A DNA stretch of 64,000 bases from JAFALK01 sp042701975 (GCA_042701975.1 CP170561.1:868001-932000), one strand, 5' to 3'; shown: positions 52,048 through 62,650, counted from the first letter of the stretch. The notes: generated by a model from the letters alone, not told the origin. Numbers and translations: made by a program.

Positions 52048-52914
52048 TCAGGCGAGCACGAGGCTCTGCATGCCGACCCAGCTCTCGCCCGGGGCGAGCC
52101 GCACCGGATGGCGGATCGTCGCGGCCTCGATGCACAGCATCTTGCGCCAGCCGTCCTCGGGCATGTCGGCCAGGGTGGCGCAGCGCGCGGCGCCGGGGTT
52201 CCAGGTCACCGCATCCTCGAAGCCCTGCTGGCTGATCTGCAGCTGGCGTTGCGTGCTGATGCCCTGCTCGCGCAGCTCCAGCGGCTGGCTGGCCTGATAG
52301 TAGATACGGTCCAGCTCGCCGGAGGGCAGCAGCAGCTCGACGCGCTGCTGCTTCTCGGTCTTGTCCACCGCGTCGAAGTACTGCAGGCCCGAGAGCCCGG
52401 CCACGCTGGCCTCGTCGATGTCGTTGATCGCGAGGTAGGTGTGCAGGGCGGCGGTGAAGTCGAACGGCTCGGAACCCTCGGCGTCCTTGTTCTCCACCGC
52501 CAACTCGATCTGCAGCGTGCGGCCGTGCACCAGCACGCTGAGCTCGGCCTCGAAGGCATGCGGCCACACCAAGCGCGTGGCGGCATCGTCGGTCAGCCGC
52601 AGCACGGCCAGCGCATCAAACTCGCTCCGCTCGGCCGAGACCAGCTGCCACGGCCGCGTGCGCGCAAAGCCGTGCTTGGGCAGCGGGCCGCGCTCTGCAA
52701 ACTGCGGGAAGCACACGGGCACGCCGCCGCGGATGGCCTGGCCGGAGGCGTAGGCGGTCTTGGGGGAGACGTAGAGCTGCTCGGTAGCGCCGGCGGGAAT
52801 CCAGGAGAGCAGATGGGCGCCATGCAAGGCGACGATGGCGCGTGCGCCATCCGGCGAGATGAGCTCGACAGCGTCGAGGCCGTGGTGGCGGGTGATGGGT
52901 AGGGAAGCGGTCAT
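52048..52914 (-). CDS. D-hexose-6-phosphate mutarotase (YeaD-like)
   Basis: A 288-residue aldose-1-epimerase-fold protein of the YeaD group, interconverting anomers of hexose-6-phosphates. Landmarks are ALHGAHLLSWIPAG, RGGVPVCFPQFAERGPLPKHGFAR (given here as GGVPVCFPQF and KHGFAR), ALHTYLAINDI with its catalytic His and the C-terminal WNPG region. The ATG at 52914 opens the fold; the open frame 19 codons upstream lacks support. It is the last gene before a change to the plus strand. Confidence 0.9.
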   Translation of the reverse strand: MTASLPITRHHGLDAVELISPDGARAIVALHGAHLLSWIPAGATEQLYVSPKTAYASGQAIRGGVPVCFPQFAERGPLPKHGFARTRPWQLVSAERSEFDALAVLRLTDDAATRLVWPHAFEAELSVLVHGRTLQIELAVENKDAEGSEPFDFTAALHTYLAINDIDEASVAGLSGLQYFDAVDKTEKQQRVELLLPSGELDRIYYQASQPLELREQGISTQRQLQISQQGFEDAVTWNPGAARCATLADMPEDGWRKMLCIEAATIRHPVRLAPGESWVGMQSLVLA

Positions 52915-53052
52915 GTCAGATTGGGATTCGATCGGGAATTCTAGGGACGGCAGCCCCCAGGTTTTCCGCATTGGTTACATCCGCGCTGAATCTTTATCCT
53001 CGCGGGCCGCCGTTCGTCAGCGGTGTCAAACAAATCCATCAAGGGAGAAAAC

Positions 53053-53622
53053 ATGAAGTTCATCATCTATGCGGCCGTGGCCGTCGCCGCACTGCAGCTC
53101 GTCGGTTGCGCCTCAGTTTCCAACGGAACATCGGGTTCGATGCGTGTCGAAACCGTCTCGAAGGCAGGCCAGCCCGTTGAAGGCGCGATCTGCAACCTGA
53201 CCAACGACTCCGGCAGCTTCACGGTCACGACGCCTGGCAGCGTTCTGGTGCATCGCTCCAGCTCGGACCTGCGCGTCGAATGCAAGAAGGCTGGCGAACC
53301 CACGGCGGCCGGCACCGTGACTTCGCGAGTCGCAGGCAGCCTCTTCGGCAACATCCTGATCGGCGGCGGCATCGGCATGATCGTGGACCATTCCAACGGC
53401 TCGGCCTACAACTACCCCGAGTGGATCCGCCTGGTCATGGGCGACACGGAGGCCATCTTTGACCGCAAGGACTTCGTCGCTGGAGCGCCCACGCTGTCTC
53501 GCAAGGAAGCGCCGGTCGTGGAGCGCAAGGAAGCGGCCACGCCCGCACCCGCTCCTGCCGACAAGCCCGCCGCGAGCAGCACGCCCACCGACGAAAAGAA
53601 GGCCGGGACGCCCGCCTCCTGA
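53053..53622 (+). CDS. Hypothetical lipoprotein
   Basis: A 189-residue lipoprotein. The lipobox LVGC places the lipidated Cys at 19. The mature part has a small beta domain (about 28-75, VEGAICNLTNDSGSFTVTTPG, with two cysteines), a Gly-rich hydrophobic hairpin (LFGNILIGGGIGMIVDHSNG, about 96-115) and a Pro/Ala/Lys tail. The family is not recognised by name. AAGGGAG lies 6 bases before the ATG. It is convergent with the ATP synthase operon. Confidence 0.8.
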   Translation: MKFIIYAAVAVAALQLVGCASVSNGTSGSMRVETVSKAGQPVEGAICNLTNDSGSFTVTTPGSVLVHRSSSDLRVECKKAGEPTAAGTVTSRVAGSLFGNILIGGGIGMIVDHSNGSAYNYPEWIRLVMGDTEAIFDRKDFVAGAPTLSRKEAPVVERKEAATPAPAPADKPAASSTPTDEKKAGTPAS

Positions 53623-53646
53623 AGTCTGCGGTCGTGCACCAATAGA

Positions 53647-53679
53647 AAAGCCCATCAGCCAAACGGCGATGGGCTTTTT
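53647..53679. terminator. Bidirectional terminator between lipoprotein gene and atp operon
   Basis: Stem aaagcccatc / gatgggcttt; a T run follows on the plus strand and ttttctatt follows on the minus strand, so it can end both convergent units. Confidence 0.88.
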
Positions 53680-53684
53680 CTTCG

Positions 53685-53708
53685 AAGGTGCCGTTTGCGC
53701 GGCACCTT
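53685..53708. repeat. Inverted repeat after atpC
   Basis: Perfect 9-bp arms aaggtgccg / cggcacctt around a 6-base loop, 15 bp past the atpC stop. No T run follows on the minus strand; it may protect the 3' end of the atp message. Confidence 0.6.
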
Positions 53709-53722
53709 GGCGTGTTCAGTGC

Positions 53723-54136
53723 TTACTTGCGACGGTACTTCCGGATCGCCGCGATCTGCGCTGCCATGGCTGCGAACTCGCCTTGCGCCTTGGCGAAGTC
53801 GATGTCGCTCTTGGCGTTGTCCATCGCCTCCTTGGCGGCGTTCTTGGCGGATTCGGCCTTGGCTTCGTCGAGGTCCTTGCCGCGGATGGCGGTGTCGGCC
53901 AGGACGGTCACGCCGCTGGGTTGCACTTCCAGGATGCCGCCGGCGACGAAGACGAATTCTTCGTTGCCGTCGGCCATCTGGATGCGCACAGCACCGGGCT
54001 TGATGCGGGTGATCAGCGGCGTGTGGCGGGGCTTGATGCCCAGCTCGCCGCTTTCGCCCGGCAGCGCGACGAAGGTGGCTTCGCCGGAGAAGATCTGCTC
54101 TTCGGCGGAGACCACGTCAACGTGAAGGGTTGCCAT
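53723..54136 (-). CDS. atpC: F1Fo ATP synthase subunit epsilon
   Basis: A 137-residue epsilon subunit of the F1 sector, which couples rotation and inhibits ATP hydrolysis. The N-terminal beta-sandwich (VDVVSAEEQIFSGEATFVALPGESGELGI, about 5-33; conserved FVALPGESGELGI) and the C-terminal helical hairpin are both present, so the inhibitory arm is intact. It is the last gene of the atp operon, 16 bp after atpD. Confidence 0.97.
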   Translation of the reverse strand: MATLHVDVVSAEEQIFSGEATFVALPGESGELGIKPRHTPLITRIKPGAVRIQMADGNEEFVFVAGGILEVQPSGVTVLADTAIRGKDLDEAKAESAKNAAKEAMDNAKSDIDFAKAQGEFAAMAAQIAAIRKYRRK

Positions 54137-54152
54137 ATCGGCTCCTTAACCT

Positions 54153-55571
54153 TTAAGCAGCCAGCTTCTTGGCCTTCTCGAAGGCCTCGTCGATGGTGCC
54201 GACCATGTAGAAGGCCTGCTCGGGCAGGTGATCGCACTCACCGGCCACGATCATCTTGAAGCCGCGGATGGTTTCCTTCAGCGGGACGTACTTGCCGGGC
54301 GAGCCGGTGAACACTTCCGCGACGTGGAAGGGCTGCGACAGGAAACGCTGGATCTTGCGGGCGCGAGCCACGGCCAGCTTGTCTTCCGGTGCCAGTTCGT
54401 CCATGCCCAGGATGGCGATGATGTCGCGCAGTTCCTTGTAGCGCTGCAGCACGGCTTGCACGGCACGAGTCGTGGAGTAGTGCTCTTCGCCGACCACGTT
54501 CGGGTCGATCTGGCGCGAGGTCGAGTCGAGCGGGTCCACGGCGGGGTAGATGCCCAGCGAGGCGATGTCACGCGACAGCACGACCGTTGCGTCCAAGTGG
54601 GCGAAGGTGGTGGCAGGCGACGGGTCGGTCAAGTCGTCGGCCGGGACGTACACGGCCTGGATCGAGGTGATCGAGCCAACCTTGGTCGAGGTGATGCGCT
54701 CTTGCAGGCGGCCCATTTCTTCGGCCAGCGTCGGCTGGTAGCCCACGGCGGAAGGCATGCGGCCCAGCAGTGCGGACACTTCGGTACCGGCCAGGGTGTA
54801 GCGGTAGATGTTGTCCACGAAGAACAGCACGTCACGGCCTTCGTCACGGAAGGCTTCGGCCATGGTCAGGCCGGTCAGGGCGACGCGCAGACGGTTGCCC
54901 GGGGGCTCGTTCATCTGGCCGTAGACCATCGCGACCTTCGACTCTTCCAGGTTGTCCTGGACGACCACGTTGGAGTCGGACATCTCGTGATAGAAGTCGT
55001 TGCCCTCACGGGTACGCTCACCCACACCAGCGAACACCGACAGACCCGAGTGGGCCTTGGCGATGTTGTTGATGAGTTCCATCATGTTCACGGTCTTGCC
55101 GACGCCGGCGCCACCGAACAGACCCACCTTGCCGCCCTTGGCGAACGGGCAGATCAGGTCGATCACCTTGATGCCGGTTTCCAGCAGGTCTTGCGACGGG
55201 CTCAGCTCGTCGTAGGCCGGAGCAGCGCGGTGGATGGAGGAGGTGGTGGCAGCCGAGACCGGGCCGCGCTCGTCGATGGGGTTGCCCAGCACGTCCATGA
55301 TGCGACCCAGGGTGGCCTTGCCCACCGGCACCTTGATGGTGTCGCCGGTGTTGTAGACCTCGGTGCCGCGGCGCAGGCCGTCGGACGAACCCAGAGCAAT
55401 CGTGCGGACCACGCCGTCGCCCAGCTGCTGCTGGACTTCCAGCGTCAGCGCCGAGCCTTCCATCTTCAGGGCGTCGTAGACCTTCGGCATGCGGTCGCGC
55501 GGGAATTCCACGTCAACCACGGCGCCGATGCACTGAACGATCTTGCCCACTGCGTTTTGCGTGTTAGCCAT
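54153..55571 (-). CDS. atpD: F1Fo ATP synthase subunit beta
   Basis: A 472-residue catalytic beta subunit. The P-loop is GGAGVGKT (about 156-163), the catalytic Glu is in GVGERTREG, the DELSEED-like loop appears as MDELAPEDK, and the C-terminus carries SQPFHVAEVFTG. The length is the usual one for betaproteobacteria. Transcribed with the other F1 genes, 28 bp after atpG. Confidence 0.98.
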   Translation of the reverse strand: MANTQNAVGKIVQCIGAVVDVEFPRDRMPKVYDALKMEGSALTLEVQQQLGDGVVRTIALGSSDGLRRGTEVYNTGDTIKVPVGKATLGRIMDVLGNPIDERGPVSAATTSSIHRAAPAYDELSPSQDLLETGIKVIDLICPFAKGGKVGLFGGAGVGKTVNMMELINNIAKAHSGLSVFAGVGERTREGNDFYHEMSDSNVVVQDNLEESKVAMVYGQMNEPPGNRLRVALTGLTMAEAFRDEGRDVLFFVDNIYRYTLAGTEVSALLGRMPSAVGYQPTLAEEMGRLQERITSTKVGSITSIQAVYVPADDLTDPSPATTFAHLDATVVLSRDIASLGIYPAVDPLDSTSRQIDPNVVGEEHYSTTRAVQAVLQRYKELRDIIAILGMDELAPEDKLAVARARKIQRFLSQPFHVAEVFTGSPGKYVPLKETIRGFKMIVAGECDHLPEQAFYMVGTIDEAFEKAKKLAA

Positions 55572-55599
55572 TTCTTCGTTCCTTCAATTCCAAATCTGA

Positions 55600-56475
55600 T
55601 TAGCTGCTGATGGCGGCGGCGCCGCTGACGATCTCGGAGAGCTCTTTGGTGATGGCGGCCTGGCGGGTCTTGTTGTAGACCAGCTTCAGCTCGCCGATCA
55701 GCGTGCCTGCGTTGTCCGTGGCGGCCTTCATGGCCACCATGCGCGCGCTCTGCTCCGAAGCCATGTTCTCGGCCACGGCCTGGTAGACCAGGGCCTCGGT
55801 GTAGCGAACGAGCAGCTCGTCGATGACGGTGGCGGCGTCCGGCTCGTAGAGGTAATCCCACGAGTGCGCTTCCGCTTCTTGCTTCAGCCCGTTGGGGTCC
55901 AGGGGCAGCAGCTGCTTGACCACGGGCTCTTGCTTCATCGTGTTGATGAAACGGGTGTAGCAGAGGTAGACGGCGGACAGTTCACCAGCGGCGTACTTGT
56001 CCAGCAGCACCTTGACCGGGCCGATCAGCTTGTCGATGTGCGGCTGGTCACCGAGCTGCGTGGCGTGAGCCACGACCTTGGCGCCGATGCGGTTCATGAA
56101 ACCGAAGCCCTTGTTGCCGATGGCCACCACTTCGGACTTCTGTCCGGCGGTCTCGACTTCCTTGAGCTTGGCGGTCGTCGCGCGCAGCAGATTGGTGTTC
56201 AGACCACCGCACAGGCCCTTGTCGGTCGTCACGACGACGAAACCGGCGCTCTTGGCGTCGGGGTTCTTCGTCATGAAGGCGTGGCGGTACTCGGGGTTGG
56301 CCTTGGCCAGATTGCCCGCGATGTGGCCAATCTTGTCGGCATAGGGCCGCGCCGAGCGCATGCGCTCCTGCGCCTTGCGCATCTTCGAGGCCGCAACCAT
56401 TTCCATGGCCTTGGTGATCTTCTTGGTGTTCTCCACCGATTTGATCTTGCCGCGGATTTCCTTGCTGGATGCCAT
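55600..56475 (-). CDS. atpG: F1Fo ATP synthase subunit gamma
   Basis: A 291-residue gamma subunit, the rotor shaft of F1. The N-terminal helix begins MASSKEIRGKIKSVENTKKI (conserved IRGKIKSVENT and KAMEMVAASKMRKAQ), and the C-terminal helix has ARMVAMKAATDNAG with the usual hydrophobic tip. 59 bp lie between it and atpA. Nothing unusual is seen. Confidence 0.97.
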   Translation of the reverse strand: MASSKEIRGKIKSVENTKKITKAMEMVAASKMRKAQERMRSARPYADKIGHIAGNLAKANPEYRHAFMTKNPDAKSAGFVVVTTDKGLCGGLNTNLLRATTAKLKEVETAGQKSEVVAIGNKGFGFMNRIGAKVVAHATQLGDQPHIDKLIGPVKVLLDKYAAGELSAVYLCYTRFINTMKQEPVVKQLLPLDPNGLKQEAEAHSWDYLYEPDAATVIDELLVRYTEALVYQAVAENMASEQSARMVAMKAATDNAGTLIGELKLVYNKTRQAAITKELSEIVSGAAAISS

Positions 56476-56534
56476 GATTTCTCCTTGTTAGGTCCGGGCT
56501 GAGCGAATGGCTTCAGTCAGCCCGGTCATGGTCA

Positions 56535-58094
<1,560 letters not shown>

Positions 58095-58143
58095 TGCTTG
58101 CTCCCGTCGAGGGGTAACTTGGGTCTCGGGGGCGCGAACGGCA

Positions 58144-58674
58144 TCAAGCCGTGAGCGCCACCTTCATGCGTTCCAGTCGGGCGCGGACCGAGGTGTCGAG
58201 CACCTCATCGCCCACCACCACGCGGATGCCGCCGATCAGCTCGGGTTCGATCTGCACCTGCACTTCGAGCTTGCGGCCGAAGCGCTTTTCCAGCGAAGCC
58301 ACCACGTCGGGCAGCTGGCGGGCGTCGATCGGGTAGGCGCTGTAGATCTTGGCTTCGGCCACGCCGGAGCTGGCGTTGGCCAGCGCGTGGAACTGCGAAG
58401 CCACGACCGGCAGCGCGGCCAGACGGCCGTTCTCGATCACGGTGCGGAGGAAGTTGGCGAGCTTGGCAGGCAACTCGCCCTTGACCGCGGCGCTGATCAC
58501 CGAGAACACCTGTTCGGACGTGAACTTGGGGTTGTCGGCCAGGGCGCGTGCCTGGTCGTCAGCGGCCACCTGAGCCAGCGCTTCGAGCGCGGGCACCCAG
58601 GCCTTGGCCTCGGCACCAGCGGTCTGGAACAGCGCTTCAGCGTAGGGACGTGCGATGGTTGCGAGCTCGGCCAT
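58144..58674 (-). CDS. atpH: F1Fo ATP synthase subunit delta
   Basis: A 176-residue delta subunit that joins the stator stalk to the top of F1. The N-terminal helical bundle begins ATIARPYAEALFQTA, and the C-terminal region shows GGIRVVVGDEVLDTSVRARLERM (conserved VGDEVLDTSVRARL). It starts 2 bp after the atpF stop, indicating translational coupling. Confidence 0.96.
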   Translation of the reverse strand: MAELATIARPYAEALFQTAGAEAKAWVPALEALAQVAADDQARALADNPKFTSEQVFSVISAAVKGELPAKLANFLRTVIENGRLAALPVVASQFHALANASSGVAEAKIYSAYPIDARQLPDVVASLEKRFGRKLEVQVQIEPELIGGIRVVVGDEVLDTSVRARLERMKVALTA

Positions 58675-58676
58675 GA

Positions 58677-59147
58677 TCAGAGCTCCGTCTTCAGACGGCC
58701 CAGCAGCTCGGCATGCACGCTGGCATTGACCTCGCGGTGCAGGATCTGTTCAGCGCCCTTGACGGCCAGCACGGCGACCTGCTCGCGCAGTTCTTCGCGG
58801 GCACGGACGGCCTGTTGGTCGGCTTCGGCCTTGGCGTCGGCGACGATCTTGGCGCCCACTTCTTCAGCGCGCTTCTTGGCTTCGTCGACGATGGCGGCAG
58901 CGCGCTTCTCGGCGTCGGCCAGCAGCTTGCCGGATTCGTCACGGGTCTTGGCCAGTTGCTCATCGACCTTCTTGTTGGCCTGGGCCAGCTCGGCCTTGGC
59001 CTGATCGGCAGCGGCCAGGCCGTCGCGGATCTTCAGGGCGCGCTCATCCAGCGCCTTGGCGATGGGCGGCCACACGAACTTCATCGTGAACCAGACCAGG
59101 ATCAGGAACACGACCAGTTGTGCAATCAGCGTAGCGTTGATGCTCAC
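58677..59147 (-). CDS. atpF: F1Fo ATP synthase subunit b
   Basis: A 156-residue b subunit of the peripheral stalk. One N-terminal membrane helix (about 5-26) precedes a long, highly charged right-handed coiled coil rich in Ala, Lys and Glu, as required for the b dimer. The length is the standard 156. Located 88 bp downstream of atpE, a gap that holds no gene. Confidence 0.96.
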   Translation of the reverse strand: MSINATLIAQLVVFLILVWFTMKFVWPPIAKALDERALKIRDGLAAADQAKAELAQANKKVDEQLAKTRDESGKLLADAEKRAAAIVDEAKKRAEEVGAKIVADAKAEADQQAVRAREELREQVAVLAVKGAEQILHREVNASVHAELLGRLKTEL

Positions 59148-59235
59148 GTTGGTGCCTCACAAACTAATGGATCGGTAGCAAAGGCGGCGCGCCCGCTGTG
59201 GGGTGCACCGCCTTCACGCATGGAGTCGCGGGAGA

Positions 59236-59502
59236 TTACTTGCCAGCGATCTGGGCGATCTGACCCAGGAACGGGTTGGCAGTGGCGAACCACAGGGCGA
59301 TACCGGTACCGATAATGAAGGCGGCGTCGATCAGGCCGGCCAGCAGGAACATCTTGGTCTGCAGTTCGTTCATCAGCTCGGGCTGGCGGGCTGCTGCTTC
59401 GAGGTACTTGCTGCCCATGATGCCGATACCGATACAGGCACCGATGGCACCCAGACCGATGATCAGGCCGGCGGCGAGAGCGACAAAGCTAATGACTTCC
59501 AT
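59236..59502 (-). CDS. atpE: F1Fo ATP synthase subunit c
   Basis: An 88-residue c-ring subunit with two membrane helices joined by the polar loop ARQPELMNELQ. The ion-binding carboxylate is Asp59 in LLAGLIDAAFII. The Glu and neighbouring Ser/Thr of sodium-type rings are absent, so a proton-driven enzyme is expected. Helix 1 has the glycine-rich packing motif GAIGACIGIGIMG. Confidence 0.97.
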   Translation of the reverse strand: MEVISFVALAAGLIIGLGAIGACIGIGIMGSKYLEAAARQPELMNELQTKMFLLAGLIDAAFIIGTGIALWFATANPFLGQIAQIAGK

Positions 59503-59572
59503 GATGACTCCTAGCAGAGATAAGTAAGGAAAAAGGAAAAGAAAACAGCGGGGTAAAAAACCGGGGGTTCGA

Positions 59573-60424
59573 TCAGTGGGCGTCGTGCGCCTGACCGATG
59601 TAGACCAGCGTCAGCATCATGAAGACGAAGGCCTGCAGCGTGATGATGATCAGGTGGAAGGCGGCCCAGACGAAGCCGGCGATCACGTGACCCAGGAAGA
59701 GGAAGCCGCCGCCGACCGGACCGACCGAGGCGATGGCGCCACCCATCAGGGCGATCAGCAAGAAGATCAGTTCGCCGGCGTACATGTTGCCGAACAGACG
59801 CATGCCGTGCGAGACCGTCTTGGCGACGAACTCGATCATCTGCATGGCGAAGTTGACGGGGTACAGGAACCACTTGTCGCCGAACGGAGCCGAGATCAGC
59901 TCGTGCGCCCAGCCGCCCATGCCCTTGATCTTGACGTTGTAGACCAGGCACGTGATCAGCACGCCGAGCGACAGGCCCATCGTGATGGAGAGGTCGGCGG
60001 TCGGCACGGAGCGCAGCTTGGCTTCGTGGTCACCCAGCGCGTTCTGCCACAGCCAGGGCAGCAGGTCGACCGGCAGCAAGTCCATGGCGTTCAGCAGGAA
60101 GATCCACACGAACACCACGAGAGCCAGCGGAGCCACCAGCTTGCGGCTGTTGGCGTTGTGCACGATGCCCTTGGCCTGGCTGTCGACCATCTCGATCAGG
60201 ATCTCGACGGCAGCCTGGAAGCGGCCCGGCACGCCGGCAGAAGCCTTGCGAGCGGCCAGCCACAGGAAGAAGCAGCCCAGGAAACCGATCAACGTCGTGA
60301 AGAACAGCGAGTCGAGGTTCAGGACGGAAAAGTCCACCACGCCGGTCTGATGACCGTTCTGCAGATGGTGCAGGTGGTGAACGATGTATTCACCAGCTGT
60401 CGGGGTGTGGCTCTCAGCAGTCAT
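59573..60424 (-). CDS. atpB: F1Fo ATP synthase subunit a
   Basis: A 283-residue a subunit with five or six membrane helices forming the proton half-channels. The essential Arg lies in HGMRLFGNMYAGE, and the C-terminal helices carry the ITLQAFVFMMLTLVYIG stretch. The N-terminus is His-rich (YIVHHLHHLQNGH), common in betaproteobacterial AtpB. It lies 17 bp after atpI. Confidence 0.97.
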   Translation of the reverse strand: MTAESHTPTAGEYIVHHLHHLQNGHQTGVVDFSVLNLDSLFFTTLIGFLGCFFLWLAARKASAGVPGRFQAAVEILIEMVDSQAKGIVHNANSRKLVAPLALVVFVWIFLLNAMDLLPVDLLPWLWQNALGDHEAKLRSVPTADLSITMGLSLGVLITCLVYNVKIKGMGGWAHELISAPFGDKWFLYPVNFAMQMIEFVAKTVSHGMRLFGNMYAGELIFLLIALMGGAIASVGPVGGGFLFLGHVIAGFVWAAFHLIIITLQAFVFMMLTLVYIGQAHDAH

Positions 60425-60441
60425 GTTCTACAAGCCTCAAA

Positions 60442-60951
60442 TCAATCAACTCTTACTCGGCCGCGCCACAGCAGCGCGAACCAACTGACTTTCATGCACA
60501 CCACCATGGTTCCCAGCAGTGCTGGCCAACTCAGGGAGGGCACAACCCGGGCGGCGATCAGCAAAAAACCAATCGCAGCCGCAATCTTCAACATCTCCCA
60601 GACCAGGAAACCGGCGGCGGCGGCCACGGCATTGCCGGACTGCTTCGTCATCCCGCGTGCCAGCAAGGCGTTCGGGACAACCACCGCGGCCGCGCCGTAA
60701 AGCGCAGACCAGGCCAGGGCACCGCCCGCCGAGAAAAGCCATCCGATGAGAACGCAGATCAGCCCCGCCACCACCTGGGCGGCCACCACTCGCCAAGGCG
60801 AGAGGGTCGGGAGCGTCTTGCGAAGACTGTCGGCTTCGTCAGCCGTCAGGGTCTTGAACTTCTTCGGTTGACCGTCATAACCAGAGTCTTGGGCTTCATC
60901 GTCGTCCCATGCACTGCTTTGGGGCTTGCAGGGCTGGGCGGGGGAATTCAC
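60442..60951 (-). CDS. atpI: ATP synthase subunit I
   Basis: A protein of about 169 residues with four membrane helices (from about 60 onward) of the AtpI family, thought to help assemble the c-ring. The conserved opening TLSPWRVVAAQVV precedes the first helix, and a charged N-terminal tail (WDDDEAQDSGYDG) lies before it. The reading frame can start at a TTG at 60978, but a TATAAT promoter box at 60988-60993 would put transcription start almost on that codon. The GTG at 60951 is therefore preferred, with low certainty. It is the first gene of the atp operon. Confidence 0.85.
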   Translation of the reverse strand: MNSPAQPCKPQSSAWDDDEAQDSGYDGQPKKFKTLTADEADSLRKTLPTLSPWRVVAAQVVAGLICVLIGWLFSAGGALAWSALYGAAAVVVPNALLARGMTKQSGNAVAAAAGFLVWEMLKIAAAIGFLLIAARVVPSLSWPALLGTMVVCMKVSWFALLWRGRVRVD

Positions 60952-60987
60952 GTTCGGACTCAGGGCGGCGGGCAGCAAATCCCGAAG

Positions 60988-60993
60988 ATTATA
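60988..60993 (-). promoter_or_regulatory. Putative -10 box of the atp operon promoter
   Basis: On the minus strand this reads TATAAT, a perfect -10 hexamer, about 37 bp before the chosen atpI start. No good -35 was found at 16-18 bp spacing, so support rests on the -10 and its position in front of the operon. Confidence 0.5.
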
Positions 60994-61094
60994 GGTGGAA
61001 TTCCTGACCTCCCGACCAGGGGTCGAACACCATGCCGCCCAAGGATGAGGCGCAGCTGAAGCGCGCTCTATGAAGAGTGCGCTTTACAAGCGCG

Positions 61095-62000
61095 CTACAA
61101 ACGCGCGAAGTTGGGCGCCAGCCCCGGCACATCCACGCGCACTTGCAGCAGGCAGCCGGCCAGCGGCTGAGCCGCCAGCTCATCCGCCGGGCGCTTCTCG
61201 CGCGCCGTCGTGATGTAGAGCGTGCGCAGGTCCGCACCACCGAAGGCCGGCATCGTCGCGCAGCGCACGGGCAGTCGCAGCTCCTGCAGGATCTCGCCCC
61301 GAGGCGACAGGCGCAGCAGACGCTGGCCCTCGAACATCGCCACCCAGTAGCAGCCCTCTACGTCCACGGCGGCGCCGTCGGGGCGGCCGCCATAGGCCTC
61401 GACCGGCTGATCCGCGCTGCGCTTGTCAAAGCGCGCGAAGAGCTCGCGCGGGCCAAGGGTGCCAGTCGTCACGTCGAAGTCGAAGCGGTAGATCTCGTGC
61501 GCCTTGGTGTCGGTCCAGTACTGCGTGCGGCCGTCCGGACTCCAGCCCAGCCCGTTGCCCACGGCCGCGTCGCCGGCCATGGCTTCGAACTGGCCGTCAA
61601 CATAACGGAACAGCTGCGCGTCAGGCGCGCGGGCGTCGTCGATGGTGCCGACCCAGAAACGGCCGGCCGCATCGGGCTTGCCGTCGTTGAAGCGCTGCTT
61701 GGCCGGGTCATACGGCGGCTCGCCGATCCGGGTCTGCTCGCCGGTCTTCGTGTCCACGGTGAACAGGCCCGAGCGCTGCGCCAGCAGCAGGCCGCCGCCT
61801 TCGCCATCCTTCGAGAGAAGCGCGATGGAGCCCGGCTCGCTCTCGGTCGGCCAGCACTGCAGATCGCCCGTCGCGGGATCAAAGCGTCGCACCTCGCGGC
61901 CCGGAATGTCCACGTAGTAGAGGCATTGCTCGGCCACGGACCACAGCGGCGATTCGCCAAGCAGGGCGGGGACGGGGTGGGCGGCGGTGACGGCGTTCAT
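61095..62000 (-). CDS. SMP-30/gluconolactonase/LRE family protein
   Basis: A 301-residue six-bladed beta-propeller of the SMP-30 family, which hydrolyse sugar lactones using a metal ion. Family motifs are LGESPLWSVAEQCLYYVDI near the start with its metal-binding Glu, RFNDGKPDAAGRFWVGT and NGLGWSPDGRTQYWTDT (metal and substrate residues N and D). The substrate is unknown. Its start overlaps the cytochrome b stop by 4 bp. The 116 bp between its stop and the atp operon contain several gcgc-type short repeats. Confidence 0.9.
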   Translation of the reverse strand: MNAVTAAHPVPALLGESPLWSVAEQCLYYVDIPGREVRRFDPATGDLQCWPTESEPGSIALLSKDGEGGGLLLAQRSGLFTVDTKTGEQTRIGEPPYDPAKQRFNDGKPDAAGRFWVGTIDDARAPDAQLFRYVDGQFEAMAGDAAVGNGLGWSPDGRTQYWTDTKAHEIYRFDFDVTTGTLGPRELFARFDKRSADQPVEAYGGRPDGAAVDVEGCYWVAMFEGQRLLRLSPRGEILQELRLPVRCATMPAFGGADLRTLYITTAREKRPADELAAQPLAGCLLQVRVDVPGLAPNFARL

Positions 62001-62608
62001 GTCGCGATGCTAACGAGGTAACCCGACGTAATCGCAAGCACGATCAGCAGCGCCAGCGTGCGGCTGCGCCAGTCGTCGCGCGATGCGGGCTGGATTTCCG
62101 GCAGGTGCTTGTCGCCATCGACCATGGGGCGCATCAGCTCGCGGCCTCGCCAGGCGTACCAGCCCACGGCCGCCAGATGCAGACCCACCAGCGCATAGAC
62201 GCCCCATTGGCCCCAGGCCGCGTGCCAGTGCGAGGCGAGCTGGCTCGTGGCATCGCTGACCTTCGATCGCAGCGGGCCGCTCGTCATGATCTCGTCGTCG
62301 GCCACCAGGCCTGTCAGCGCCTGCGCGATCAGCCAGGCCAGCATGGCCAGCACGGAGAGCGAGCCCTTGAGATCGTGCCCCGCGCTGTTGAAGAAATGGG
62401 CGAAGCGCGACCATCGTCCGCCCACAACGCCCCAGACCAGCCGAAAGGCCAGCAGCACCAGCACCGCCTGGCCGAGCCGCATGTGCCATTCCATGGCGCC
62501 GAATTGAGCCGTCAGCAACGCGCCGATCACGCCGGCCGCCAGCAGTCCGTGGAACAGCCTTGTTGGCAAATCCCAGACACGCACACGCACCGTGGATGCA
62601 TTGTTCAT
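61997..62608 (-). CDS. Cytochrome b/b6-type membrane protein
   Basis: A 203-residue membrane cytochrome b of the b561-like group, with four or five helices. Candidate haem-ligating histidines are in LPTRLFHGLL, AMEWHMRLGQ, FFNSAGHDLKG and LVGLHLAAVGW. These proteins often donate electrons to or accept them from small c-type cytochromes; a cytochrome c-prime gene is divergent from it with only 42 bp between. A moderate AGGAT ribosome site precedes the ATG. It is co-transcribed with the SMP-30 gene. Confidence 0.88.
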   Translation of the reverse strand: MNNASTVRVRVWDLPTRLFHGLLAAGVIGALLTAQFGAMEWHMRLGQAVLVLLAFRLVWGVVGGRWSRFAHFFNSAGHDLKGSLSVLAMLAWLIAQALTGLVADDEIMTSGPLRSKVSDATSQLASHWHAAWGQWGVYALVGLHLAAVGWYAWRGRELMRPMVDGDKHLPEIQPASRDDWRSRTLALLIVLAITSGYLVSIAT

Positions 62609-62650
62609 CCGTCTATCCTAGACTGCGCTCACTTCCGAGGAGACTGCTTC

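Noticed and set aside
61030..61100. Cluster of gcgc-type short repeats after the SMP-30 gene, considered as tRNA-like or attachment site
   Set aside because: No cloverleaf can be formed, no integrase gene is near, and the short arms contain mismatches. It may be a weak hairpin at most.
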